From Microbacter sp049976245 (GTDB taxonomy: Bacteria; Bacteroidota; Bacteroidia; Bacteroidales; Paludibacteraceae): a stretch of 64,000 nucleotides of DNA. The stretch lies in NCBI GenBank assembly GCA_049976245.1, contig JBMFIQ010000003.1, positions 38,176 to 102,175 of the forward strand. Reading direction: 5' to 3'. The number at the start of each line of letters is the position of its first letter. Position 1 is the first letter of the stretch. Made by a program: the position numbers and the translations under genes. Positions 32,559 to 42,300 of this stretch are shown piece after piece. The notes beneath the pieces are model-generated. The model did not search any database. It was not told the origin of the DNA and saw nothing but the letters and a program-made list of their open reading frames with translations.

Positions 32559-34016
32559 TTATTTCAAAATCTGAATGGTATTTTCAGCATCTGTTTTTGT
32601 TTTAAAATCATTGACATTTAGATAGAAATAAGGAGGGTCATATTCGATGGTAACGGCGTGACGGGTTTGTTTTTCCATCTCATGTTGAGCTGCACGGGCA
32701 TTGGATTCATCGTCAAAACTTCCGATTTTTATGGAGAAGTAGGGTGGCAGAATGGGTAAATAGGTGGCATTGAACCCTAATTGATGAAGTCGGTTGACAA
32801 ACAGTCGAGCTTCTCTTTCTGATTGAAATCCGTCTAAACGAACTTTGTAGAAATGATCTTCAATCAAAATCAAGGTGTGTTTTCCTGTTCGTTCAACAGC
32901 TTTTTGATACAAATTCAACGCATACTTTTTGTTTTTGAATGCGCTAATTTGAATGACTGCTCCCTGAAACGGCAGAATGGCCATAGAATCTTTACTGAAA
33001 GATGAGCGCAGTTTGGGATGCAATGTTTGGGTTGTTATTTCGAATGATGCCGATGAGGCACAAGGCGAAAAATTGATTTGTTGTGACAATGGTGATGGAA
33101 CACTGATCACTTCTCCATCGTGCCATTGAGCCGGATCGAAGGGTTCTATGTTTTTTTCAAAAGAAATGAATCCAATCATTTTGAATTCCGTTCGGCGATT
33201 TTCCTGATTTTCGGCTTCAGTACAGGGAACTCCGACGCGAGGGACGAAAAGAAGGAATCGGCTGCCATAACCTTTGGCGATGATTCGATCGGATGCGATT
33301 CCTTTGTTGATAAAGTATTTTGCAACGGTTTCGGCGCGAAGTTGCGAAAGCCTTTCATTGTAATCGTCTGATCCAAAAGCATCGGTGTGTGAGCTTACTT
33401 TGATTTTGATAGGATAAAGATTCATGACGTTCACAATGCTGTCTAAAATCGGATAATCATCGGAACGAGGTTCCCACTTGCCCGAATCGTAATAAATATT
33501 TCGAAAACGCCAATCTTTGTCCATTTGAACCCGTTCCAACAGCAAATCTCTGTCAACGGGTTGAATAGAATCGGAGGCTGACGAATTGCTCTCAAACGTC
33601 ATGCAGTCATTGAATGTGTTGTGATCCATGGCTTTAATGATGCCATCGCATGGCGGATTAACATGAAAAATGTACTTTCCGTCATGATTTGTTTTGGTGA
33701 CATAAATTTTATGATTCAGTTTGTTGTATAAAAATACGGTGGCTCCTTCCCATGGAGTCATTTTTTGTACATCTTTGACATATCCAACTATTGCGATTGA
33801 AGCTGATTTACCTGCTGTTGACGAATTCGAAAGGATTGATTCGGCAGAAGGTGTGGGAGATGCCTGTTTTTTCTGCGCTGGAAGCAGCATGGGCGGAAAC
33901 AGCAAAATGATGGATAGAACAATTGATAGGGATCTAAACCTGTTTTGTTTTCGATTCAATTTGCAAAAGGTATGGAATGAAAACATGTTGTTCATGGATT
34001 GAGCGTAGATATGCAT
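32559..34016 (-). CDS. Exported OmpA-domain protein with two C-terminal SPOR repeats
   Basis: A 485-residue peptidoglycan-associated envelope protein. After a signal-like hydrophobic segment (30-47, SIVLSIILLFPPMLLPAQ) there is a carboxypeptidase-regulatory-like beta domain (74-140; GYVKDVQKMTPWEGATVFLY), an OmpA_C domain (170-282; SSHTDAFGSDDYNERLSQLRA, GYGSRF, NRRTEF), a linker, and two SPOR-like domains (about 352-420 and 426-485; GAVIQISAFKNKKYALNLYQ, YFSIKIGSFDDESNARAAQ). OmpA_C binds diaminopimelate; SPOR binds denuded glycan. Combining both in one chain is uncommon. The start is uncertain: ATGs at 34016, 33995 and 33986 are all in frame. Confidence 0.85.
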   Translation of the reverse strand: MHIYAQSMNNMFSFHTFCKLNRKQNRFRSLSIVLSIILLFPPMLLPAQKKQASPTPSAESILSNSSTAGKSASIAIVGYVKDVQKMTPWEGATVFLYNKLNHKIYVTKTNHDGKYIFHVNPPCDGIIKAMDHNTFNDCMTFESNSSASDSIQPVDRDLLLERVQMDKDWRFRNIYYDSGKWEPRSDDYPILDSIVNVMNLYPIKIKVSSHTDAFGSDDYNERLSQLRAETVAKYFINKGIASDRIIAKGYGSRFLLFVPRVGVPCTEAENQENRRTEFKMIGFISFEKNIEPFDPAQWHDGEVISVPSPLSQQINFSPCASSASFEITTQTLHPKLRSSFSKDSMAILPFQGAVIQISAFKNKKYALNLYQKAVERTGKHTLILIEDHFYKVRLDGFQSEREARLFVNRLHQLGFNATYLPILPPYFSIKIGSFDDESNARAAQHEMEKQTRHAVTIEYDPPYFYLNVNDFKTKTDAENTIQILK

Positions 34017-34173
34017 GATGTTTTTGAATCTAATGTTATAATGCTGCTGATATTTTTCTTAAAGATCCATTTAGTTTTGTGATAAACGTACCCAAAGCAT
34101 TTTTAAAACAAAATTTTTAGAGAAACCATTGAGCCGGAAGTTTGTTTTTCAGAAACTTGGTTAAAAATTTTTT

Positions 34174-34270
34174 TTGTTCGTACGTCTATTTTTATTTTTA
34201 CACTAAGAATGTAAGGCACTCGCAAAATAGTCATTGGCTTGAACATAAGCTCTTTTTATGGCTCGTTTCA
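34174..34270 (-). repeat. Dispersed repeat R7 (minus orientation, full length)
   Basis: Full-length copy with the minus-strand head ATGAAACGAGCCATAAAAAG, right arm GCGAGTGCC and tail AGACGTACGAAC. The terminal ATG has become ACG. It lies 158 bp upstream of the OmpA/SPOR gene, with its tail toward that gene. Confidence 0.88.
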
Positions 34271-34814
34271 TGGGATGAAGTCCCAAAATATTCATCATAC
34301 AGTTATATGACTTTTGTTAATGCCATTGAACCTTTTTGCATCCATTGATGGGTTTATTGGCTGAGTTGTTGGGCATTCTCCATTGATATACAAATGAGTA
34401 AAAATTCATTGATCTTTAATATGTCGAAAACAAATATATGCATTCCATTTGTAAAAATCATCCTATTAGGACGGGGTGAGCTTCATCATTTTTTATTTTA
34501 TTCTTTTCTTTGATTTTTATTGTATTTTAAAATAATGTTTCTTGATGTAAAATAAATATAAAATAATATTTTTTGCCACTTTAGTGTTAAATAACATCGA
34601 ATTCCAAATCGAACGATACTATCTATTTGTTTTGTTTTCAACTTTTGATGTTGTTAATTGACATTGAAAGGCGATGAATGGTTGCAAAATGTCATTGCTT
34701 TTGACGAATCTTGTTGTTAACGTTCGCCATGGTGCATTCGTCAATGAGTTTCATTTTTCGATAAAAGAGTTCTACCTTTGTTTTTTCGATTGAAGCATGA
34801 ATTTTGCATCATAA

Positions 34815-34910
34815 AATGTTGAAAATCATTTTATTATTTTGTATAAATGTATGAAACTCGTGAAATCGTCATGCTCTTGGGCTCAAGCTCTTATTATGGT
34901 TCGTTTCATT
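34815..34910 (-). repeat. Dispersed repeat R8 (minus orientation, diverged tail)
   Basis: Minus-strand head ATGAAACGAACCATAATAAG and middle GCTTGAGCCCAAGAGCATGACG are clear; the right arm reads ACGAGTTTCATACA. The leader is A-rich but the GACGTATGAAA end is not preserved. No gene begins at its tail. Confidence 0.7.
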
Positions 34911-35037
34911 TTGAGAGGTTGTTGAATCTGTTCGGGGTGAAAGGTGGTTGAATTATCATGCGCTTGGATCGGATTTTCGCTTTGATGCTTTTTTTAAGGG
35001 AAGGTATGAACATTAACAAAATAAAAGATTTATTGAT

Positions 35038-37881
35038 ATGAACAGGAATTTGTTGGGTTATCGCCACATTGGTATTACGGAAGAAGATTTATCCGTTATG
35101 TTGAAAACGGTTGGAGTGAAATCGATGGATCAACTTATTGATCAAACCATTCCGAATGACATTCGCATGAAAGGATCACTTCGATTGCCTCCGCCCATGA
35201 ACGAATATGACTATTCGAATCATATTCAGTCGTTGGCTGCAAAAAATAAGGTTTTTAAGACCTATATTGGCATGGGATATTACAACACGGTAACTCCGGC
35301 GGTTATTTGGCGTAATGTCTTTGAAAACCCGGTTTGGTACACTTCTTATACTCCATATCAAGCGGAAATTTCGCAAGGCAGATTAGAGGCCATGTTAAAT
35401 TTTCAGACCATGGTTAGTGATTTGACGGCATTACCACTAACCAATTCTTCGTTGCTCGATGAAGCAACGGCTGCTGCTGAAGCGATGACCATGTTTCATA
35501 ACACTCGTACCCGAGAACAGGAAGAGAAACAAGTGAATACGTTGTTGGTTGATAAGGAGATATGGCCTCAAACGCTTTCAGTGTTGCAAACGCGGGCACT
35601 GCCTCAAGGAATCGCTTTGTTGGTGGCTGATGTGGCTTCGTTTGATTTTTCGGTTCCGGTTTTTGGTGCCATTGTTCAATATCCTAACGCCAACGGAGAA
35701 GTGATTGATTATACTGATTTTGTTCAAAAAGCTCATGCTCATGGTTGTAGAGTGGCTGTAGCAACGGATTTGTTGGCATTGACGTTGTTGACACCTCCGG
35801 GTGAATGGGATGCCGATGTTGCTTTTGGATCTTCTCAACGGTTTGGGATTCCGTTGGGATTCGGAGGTCCTTCGGCTGCTTTTTTTGCTGCAAAGGATGC
35901 GTTCAAACGCGATATTCCGGGCAGAATCGTCGGTATTTCCAAAGACGTCAAAGGAAGGCCTGTTTACCGTCTTGCATTGCAAATGAGAGAACAACACATT
36001 AAGCGTGAAAAAGCAACGTCGAATATTTGTACCGCTCAAGCGCTCTTGGCTACGATGGCGGGATTTTATGCCGTCTATCACGGACCGGAAGGATTGAGAG
36101 CAATTGCGCGCATCATTTATAGCCGCACCGCAACATTGGCCAATGTGTTGAGTTCTCTTGGATTTTATATTTTGAATACCAACTTCTTTGATACATTAAA
36201 AATTGGTGTCCCTTCCAATTTCTCTATTCAGGAACTTCGACAAAACGCATTGCATCAAGGAATTAATTTACGATATTTTGCATCGGGAGAAATAGGTATA
36301 ACCATTGACGAAACAACCGGGAATGAAGATATTGCCCAATTGATCAGGCTTTTCTCCAATACAATGCACCATTTGTCGTCGATCACTTATTATGAAAACA
36401 ATGATGCGGTGTTGCCTGCTTATTTGCAACGCAAATCAATGTTTATGCAAGAGCCGGTATTTCATAAGTATCATTCCGAAACGGAACTGATGAGGTATAT
36501 TAAGAAATTGGAACGACGTGATATTTCATTGGCACATTCGATGATCTCGTTGGGATCGTGTACCATGAAATTGAATGCAGCCTCAGAACTTCTGCCATTA
36601 AACAATCCGGCCTGGGGTTCCATTCATCCGTTTGTTCCAAAAGATCAAGTTCAGGGATATCTTGAAATGTTTCAAAATTTATCGGGTTATTTGTCGGAAA
36701 TTACAGGATTGCTCGCGGTGACTTTTCAACCAAATTCGGGAGCTGCAGGAGAATATACCGGGTTGATCACCATTCGCAATTATTTCAAATCAAAAAATGA
36801 AACTCAACGTGATGTTGTGCTCATTCCGTCATCAGCACACGGAACCAATCCTGCCAGTGCAGTGCAGGCTGGTTTCAGGGTAGTGGTTGTAGCTTGCGAC
36901 GATAAAGGGAATGTGGATGTGGATGATTTGCGGGCTAAAGCAGAAGCAAACAAAGATCGACTTGCTGCTTTTATGATTACCTATCCTTCCACTCATGGTG
37001 TTTTTGAATCGTCCATTCGGGAAATGTGTCAAATCATTCACGATCATGGCGCCCAGGTTTATATGGATGGTGCCAATATGAATGCTCAGGTTGGATTGAC
37101 TTCGCCGGCCATTATTGGAGCCGATATTTGTCATTTGAACTTGCATAAAACATTTGCTATTCCCCATGGAGGAGGCGGTCCCGGTGTCGGTCCGGTATGT
37201 GCTGCTCAACATTTAGCGCCGTTTCTTCCTCAACATGTTGCCACGGATCAGCAGGTCAATGTTTCTGCTGTTGCGGCAGCACCGTTTGGCAGTGCAAGCA
37301 TTTATGTGATTTCGTATGGATACATTCGCATGATGGGGCCTGACGGTTTGACAGAAGCAACGAAAACAGCCATTTTGAATGCTAATTATTTAGCTGCAAA
37401 ATTGAAAGAGACCTATGGCATTGTTTACACCGGAACAACAGGTCGGGTGGGGCATGAAATGATTCTAGAATGTCGTCATTTTAAGGCTACTTCAAACGTT
37501 AGCGAAACAGATATTGCAAAACGTTTGATGGATTACGGATTTCATGCACCGACATTATCATTTCCGGTGCACGGTACGTTGATGATTGAACCAACCGAAA
37601 GCGAGTCGTTGGCAGAGTTGGATCGCTTTGTGGAAGCGATGCTGAGTATTTATCAAGAGATTAAAGAAATCGAAAACGGAGAAGCCGATCGTGAGGACAA
37701 TGTGTTGTTTAATGCGCCACATTGTGAATTTGATGTGATGTCGGATACTTGGGAGCATTCATATTCTCGCGAAAAAGCAGCATATCCTCTGGGATGGGTT
37801 AGAGAAAATAAATTTTGGTTGCAGGTTGGTAGAGTTGATAATGCATACGGAGATCGAAACTTAGTGTGTACATGCAAATAA
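35038..37881 (+). CDS. gcvP: Glycine dehydrogenase (decarboxylating), glycine cleavage P protein
   Basis: A 947-residue single-chain P protein (N- and C-halves fused, as in E. coli). It decarboxylates glycine and loads the aminomethyl group on lipoyl H protein. PLP lysine is K704 in CHLNLHKTFAIPHGGGGPGVGP; other blocks include FRYIGITEE-like RHIGITEEDL at the N-terminus, FIGMGYY as YIGMGYYNT, MISLGSCTMKLNA and PSSAHGTNPASA. The other glycine cleavage genes are not in the window, so the system is scattered. The rex gene starts 48 bp downstream. Confidence 0.97.
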   Translation: MNRNLLGYRHIGITEEDLSVMLKTVGVKSMDQLIDQTIPNDIRMKGSLRLPPPMNEYDYSNHIQSLAAKNKVFKTYIGMGYYNTVTPAVIWRNVFENPVWYTSYTPYQAEISQGRLEAMLNFQTMVSDLTALPLTNSSLLDEATAAAEAMTMFHNTRTREQEEKQVNTLLVDKEIWPQTLSVLQTRALPQGIALLVADVASFDFSVPVFGAIVQYPNANGEVIDYTDFVQKAHAHGCRVAVATDLLALTLLTPPGEWDADVAFGSSQRFGIPLGFGGPSAAFFAAKDAFKRDIPGRIVGISKDVKGRPVYRLALQMREQHIKREKATSNICTAQALLATMAGFYAVYHGPEGLRAIARIIYSRTATLANVLSSLGFYILNTNFFDTLKIGVPSNFSIQELRQNALHQGINLRYFASGEIGITIDETTGNEDIAQLIRLFSNTMHHLSSITYYENNDAVLPAYLQRKSMFMQEPVFHKYHSETELMRYIKKLERRDISLAHSMISLGSCTMKLNAASELLPLNNPAWGSIHPFVPKDQVQGYLEMFQNLSGYLSEITGLLAVTFQPNSGAAGEYTGLITIRNYFKSKNETQRDVVLIPSSAHGTNPASAVQAGFRVVVVACDDKGNVDVDDLRAKAEANKDRLAAFMITYPSTHGVFESSIREMCQIIHDHGAQVYMDGANMNAQVGLTSPAIIGADICHLNLHKTFAIPHGGGGPGVGPVCAAQHLAPFLPQHVATDQQVNVSAVAAAPFGSASIYVISYGYIRMMGPDGLTEATKTAILNANYLAAKLKETYGIVYTGTTGRVGHEMILECRHFKATSNVSETDIAKRLMDYGFHAPTLSFPVHGTLMIEPTESESLAELDRFVEAMLSIYQEIKEIENGEADREDNVLFNAPHCEFDVMSDTWEHSYSREKAAYPLGWVRENKFWLQVGRVDNAYGDRNLVCTCK

Positions 37882-37929
37882 AAAAAATGGTAACTTTACC
37901 GAGTTAACTAATTAATTTTTATTTACTCG

Positions 37930-38568
37930 ATGGGAACTCATATACATTTGCCCGAACCGGCCTTACGGCGATTGCCTTGGTATTTGTCGTATGCCAAATT
38001 GGCTTTGGAAAAAGGAGAAACAACCATTTCATCTACGCAGATTGCTTTTGCTATTGGCGTGGATTCATCCGTGGTGGCAAAAGATTTATCGTACATCGAT
38101 GTTTCAGGGAAGACCCGTGTAGGTTACAGCACGTATTCCTTGATTGAGGTGTTGGAAAGTTTTTTGGGCTTTACCACCAGTCATCCGGCTTTTCTGTTGG
38201 GAGTTGGTCGTTTGGGAGGAGCTTTGTTGCAGGACAACGGCTTGCGACAGTTTGGGCTCGATATCATTGCGGCTTTTGACGTGAAACATGAATTGGCCGG
38301 CACCAACATCAATCACATTCCCATTCATCACATTGATAAGATGTGTGAATTGAGAAGAAAAACGGGTGTGGATATTGCCGTTTTGACCGTTCCAATCAAT
38401 CAGGCTCAGGAGGTGGCTGATTTTCTAATTCAGGTGAATTTCAAAGCTATATGGAATTTTACGCCCATTCGTATTAAAGTGCCTGAACATATTGTGGTTC
38501 AAAACACTTCTATTTATGCTCATTTAGCGGTGATGTACAATCGACTTGAGCACTTAAAGGAAAATTAA
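37930..38568 (+). CDS. rex: Redox-sensing transcriptional repressor Rex
   Basis: A 212-residue NADH/NAD+-sensing repressor. N-terminal winged helix (about residues 10-75: PEPALRRLPWYLSYAKLALE, ISSTQIAFAIGVDSSVVAKDLSYI) and a Rossmann domain with FLLGVGRLGGALLQ (GxGxxG) and FDVKHELAGTNINHIPIH. The family start is often Arg-rich; here MGTHIHLPEPALRRLP fits. It lies directly after gcvP (48-bp gap), perhaps in the same transcript, and is followed by a long hairpin at 38581-38627. Confidence 0.95.
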   Translation: MGTHIHLPEPALRRLPWYLSYAKLALEKGETTISSTQIAFAIGVDSSVVAKDLSYIDVSGKTRVGYSTYSLIEVLESFLGFTTSHPAFLLGVGRLGGALLQDNGLRQFGLDIIAAFDVKHELAGTNINHIPIHHIDKMCELRRKTGVDIAVLTVPINQAQEVADFLIQVNFKAIWNFTPIRIKVPEHIVVQNTSIYAHLAVMYNRLEHLKEN

Positions 38569-38580
38569 ACGAAGCTTAGC

Positions 38581-38627
38581 TCAACCCGAACAGTGGATGG
38601 ACAATGTTCATTCACTGTTCGGGTTGA
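38581..38627 (+). terminator. Long hairpin after rex
   Basis: TCAACCCGAACAGTG pairs with CACTGTTCGGGTTGA, giving about 18 bp with one mismatch farther in. There is no T-run, so termination may be Rho-like or the hairpin may protect the rex mRNA. Confidence 0.7.
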
Positions 38628-38636
38628 ATGTCATGT

Positions 38637-38698
38637 AACGACTTTTTGGCGAGTTCCATACATCCTTAATGTTAAAAATTAAAATTGACGTATGAAAA
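38637..38698 (+). repeat. Dispersed repeat R9 (plus orientation, right half only)
   Basis: Begins inside the family at TTTTTGGCGAGTTCCATAC and runs to GACGTATGAAAA; the whole left arm and inner hairpin are absent. The terminal ATG (38692) is the start codon of the FAH-family gene. It shows the right half alone is kept in front of a gene. Confidence 0.88.
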
Positions 38699-39306
38699 TT
38701 TTTGCAGTTGGATGGAATTATTCCGATCACAATAAGGAGCTGGCACATCATGAAATTCCCACGGAACCGACTTTTTTCATGAAGGCCGATACGGCATTGA
38801 TCAAAGATAATAAACCTTTCTTTTATCCTTCTTTCTCAAACGAAATCGAGTATGAAACTGAAATCGTTGTTCGGATTGATCGGCTTGGAAAAGGGATTGA
38901 CGAAAAATTTGCACATCGATATTTTCACGAAATCGGTTTGGGAATTGATTTTACGGCCAGAGATCTTCAACGCAGGCAACGAGCGGAAGGAGGTCCGTGG
39001 GAAATTTGCAAATCTTTTGATCAATCCGCTCCAATCAGCTCATTTCTTCCCGTTCATGAGTTTAACGACATTCAAAACATTTCGTTCCATTTAGACATTA
39101 ACGGAAAAACAGTTCAAAACGGCAATACCCGTGACATGATTTTCCCCGTCACTAAAATAATTTCATATCTCAGTCAATTCTTCACTTTAAAAACGGGAGA
39201 TTTTCTGTTTACCGGTACTCCGGTGAATGTTGGTCCTGTGCACATTGGAGATCATTTGCAAGGATACATAGAAGACAAATTAATGCTCGACTTTTGGGTT
39301 CGGTGA
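38692..39306 (+). CDS. Fumarylacetoacetate hydrolase-family protein
   Basis: A 204-residue single-domain FAH-fold hydrolase/decarboxylase starting MKIFAVGWNYSDHNKEL. Metal and active-site blocks: NEIEYETEIVVRIDRLGKG, the DFTARDLQRRQRAEGGPWE stretch and FLFTGTPVNVGPV near the C-terminus. Members act on acylpyruvates, oxaloacetate or similar 2-oxo acids, so the actual substrate is open. The start codon belongs to repeat R9. In Porphyromonas the same gene precedes porU and porV; here porU begins 35 bp after the stop, with its promoter inside this gene's 3' end. Confidence 0.9.
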   Translation: MKIFAVGWNYSDHNKELAHHEIPTEPTFFMKADTALIKDNKPFFYPSFSNEIEYETEIVVRIDRLGKGIDEKFAHRYFHEIGLGIDFTARDLQRRQRAEGGPWEICKSFDQSAPISSFLPVHEFNDIQNISFHLDINGKTVQNGNTRDMIFPVTKIISYLSQFFTLKTGDFLFTGTPVNVGPVHIGDHLQGYIEDKLMLDFWVR

Positions 39307-39323
39307 TATTTTGATTATCTTTG
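39293..39323 (+). promoter_or_regulatory. Promoter of porU
   Basis: TTTG (39293-39296), exact 19-nt spacer, TATCTTTG (39316-39323). It overlaps the FAH stop codon region and predicts a leader of only about 12 nt before the porU ATG at 39342. Confidence 0.8.
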
Positions 39324-39341
39324 GCAATTCAATTGATTGAT

Positions 39342-42300
39342 ATGGCCTTCCATCGAGTTTTGCTTTGGTTTTTGTTGCTTCTTTTTGTATGTGTTGCTCC
39401 GTTCTCTTATGGTGCTTTGCATGCCTACGGATCTTCATCGGTGTTGAATCAAGGCACATGGACAAAAATCAGGGTTTCATCAACCGGATTTTACAAAATT
39501 TCGTTTGATGATTTGAAAAAAATGGGAATCACCAATCCTCAGAATGTGCATGTGTATGGTTATGGAGGTGCTGAGTTGCCTGAGGATTTCACCAAGCCTT
39601 TTATTGACGATCTGCCTGACAATGCCATCTATGTAGGCTCAAACTTTATTGCATTTTATGCACAAGGGCCTGTTAGTTGGCAGTACAACGTGGCAAAAAA
39701 ACGTTTTGTCCATACAACCAATTATTATTCCAACTACGGATATTATTTTGTCACTCAAAACAATACTCCCGTAAAACATATTCTTTCGGCTATTGCTGAC
39801 ACAGCTGCACCTACCGACACGGCAGATTGTTTTTTAGATTATGCCGTTCACGAAAAAGATCTGGAAAATTTAGCCAATTCAGGACGTGAATTTTACGGCG
39901 AAATTTTCAGTTACACGCATGCTTATACTTTCTCTTTTTCATTTCCCAATGCTGATCAACGTCGTAACAGTTTTATCAGCATTGATGCTGTGGCAAATGC
40001 TTCGTTAAACAGTTCGTTCACTGCTTCAATGAATAATTCGGAGGTTGGAACTTTTCCTATTTCTGCCGTTTCTTCCATGTACGATTATGCCCGACAGGGG
40101 TCAGGTGTTTTTTCCTTCACTCCCGTTTCCGATAATCTCAACGTGAATTTAAACTATAACCAACCTAATGCCGTTGCAACCGGTTATTTGAATTGGATTG
40201 AGATGAATGTTTACCGAAAATTAGTGATGAATGGCAGCATCATGTTTTTTCAAAATCCGGATTATCTTAACACTTCAAAAATACCTTTATACGTATTATC
40301 GAAAGTTTCTTCGGGCGTAGTTGTCTGGAATTTATCCGATCCGCAAAACATTCAATCGATGTCCGTCACGCGACAAAGTGATCAATTGAGTTTTGTTTCT
40401 TCCGCTTCCAACAAAACATTGCAGTGGTTTGTTGCTGTTGACACAACGCAACTTAGCAATTTGCCTTCGCCTGAAGTAGTTCAAAACAATGTCCCCAATC
40501 AGAATCTTCATGCGCTTTCTCCACAGGACATGGTGATCATTTCTCCGGCTGCTTTTGTGCAACAAGCGGAAACACTTGCTCAGTTTCATCGGGATCACGA
40601 CGGCCTAAATGTGGTTGTTGTTACGCCTGAACAAGTTTACAACGAATTTTCATCGGGGACTCCCGATGCCACGGCTTACCGAAAATTAATGAAAATGCTT
40701 TATGATCGGTATGGTAGTGATCCGACCACGGCACCTAAATATTTGTTGTTGTTTGGACGTGGTTGTTTCGACAATCGAGGCATTGTTCCAACATCCGATC
40801 CAATCAGGCAATTGCTTTATTTTGAGTCATATAATTCAATAAGTCAAACTGCTTCATACGTGTCTGACGATTATTTTGGATTTTTGGATGATCAATCAGG
40901 GGTTAATTTGAATTCAGACAATTTGAGAATCGGCGTAGGACGTTTTCCCATTTACACGGTGGAACAAGCCCAAGAGACAGTCAATAAGACCATTCAGTAC
41001 ATGCAAAATCAAAATACCGGTTATTGGAAAAATCAAGTCTGTTTTATGGGGGATTATTTTGCCGGTGATGCACCAACATATGACATTCACATGATGCAGG
41101 CCGACAGCATTGCATCGCTCACTGCTGCTGCTAATCCCAATGTGCACATCAACAAAGTCTATTTGGATGCTTTTAAGGCCGTTACCAATGCTACGAGCGT
41201 CACTTATCCCGGAGCTAGGGATAAGATGTTGAATCTGATCAAATCGGGACTTTTAATGTTAAATTACACCGGTCATGGTGGAACTTCAGGCTGGTCAAAT
41301 TCCCAGATTCTTACAACGGCTGACATTCAGGCTATGTATAATCAGGATTTAGCTTTATGGGTAACTGCAACATGCGATTTTACGCGATGCGATTACACCA
41401 GTTTAACGGCCGGTGAACAGGTGTTTTTAAATCCCAATGGTGGTGGCATTGGGTTGTTTACCACCACACGAACGGTGTTTTCCAATGCAAATTTTACCAT
41501 TAATCAGAATTTTGCCAAAAATGTTTTTTATCGGGATTCTCTTGGCAATTCCTTACGTTTGGGAGACATGATGCGCCGAACCAAAAATGCCATGCCCGGC
41601 GATGACAATAAAATGAATTTTATTTTGATTGGTGATCCTGCCCTCAAATTGGCATTTCCTGCCCCAAATTATGCCGTCATTGTCGATAGCATCAATCATC
41701 AGCCCATTTCCAAACTGGATACTTTAAAGGCTTTGTCGGGGATGACGGTGAGTGGACACATCAATGATCCGTCGTCGAATGGCGTTTGCCGACAATTTAA
41801 TGGCTATGTTCAAACTTATATTTTTGACAAAAAACAAAAAATCACTACGTTAGCCAATATTTCCGGTTCTTTGCCTTTTGTCTATTACGATCGTCCCACT
41901 GTGTTGTATTCGGGAAAAGCGTTGGTAAAAGGTGGATATTTTACCGTACAAACCATTATTCCAAAAGATATTAATTACAATTTTGGAACCGGTAGAATGA
42001 ATTTTTATGCTGCCGATTCATTAGGTCACGAAGGTCAGGGAAATTTTGAGAATTTTATGGTTGGAGGGACTAATCCTCAAGTGATTTGGGAAACACAAGG
42101 ACCTACTATTGACATGTATTTGAATTCACCTCAATTCAGAAATGGAGATCAAGTCAATTCAACGCCTCTTTTTGTAGCCAACGTCTCGGATCAAACAGGA
42201 ATCAATGCGGTTGGAAGCGGCATCGGGCATGATATTACCCTTATCGTTGATAATGATCCCAATCAATATTACGTTCTTAATGATTACTATCAATCCGCTT

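Larger units (their letters stand above)
34017..35037. other. Long AT-rich intergenic region before gcvP
   Basis: About 1 kb without a supported gene. Two copies of the dispersed repeat (R7, R8) lie in it, both minus-oriented, about 550 bp apart. The rest is AT-rich with runs of T and no hairpin of note. The sequence AAAATAAAAG before 35038 is a typical A-rich Bacteroidota ribosome site for gcvP. Confidence 0.6.

Noticed and set aside
36832..37212. 126-codon minus-strand frame inside gcvP
   Set aside because: Antisense shadow of a highly conserved part of the glycine dehydrogenase gene.
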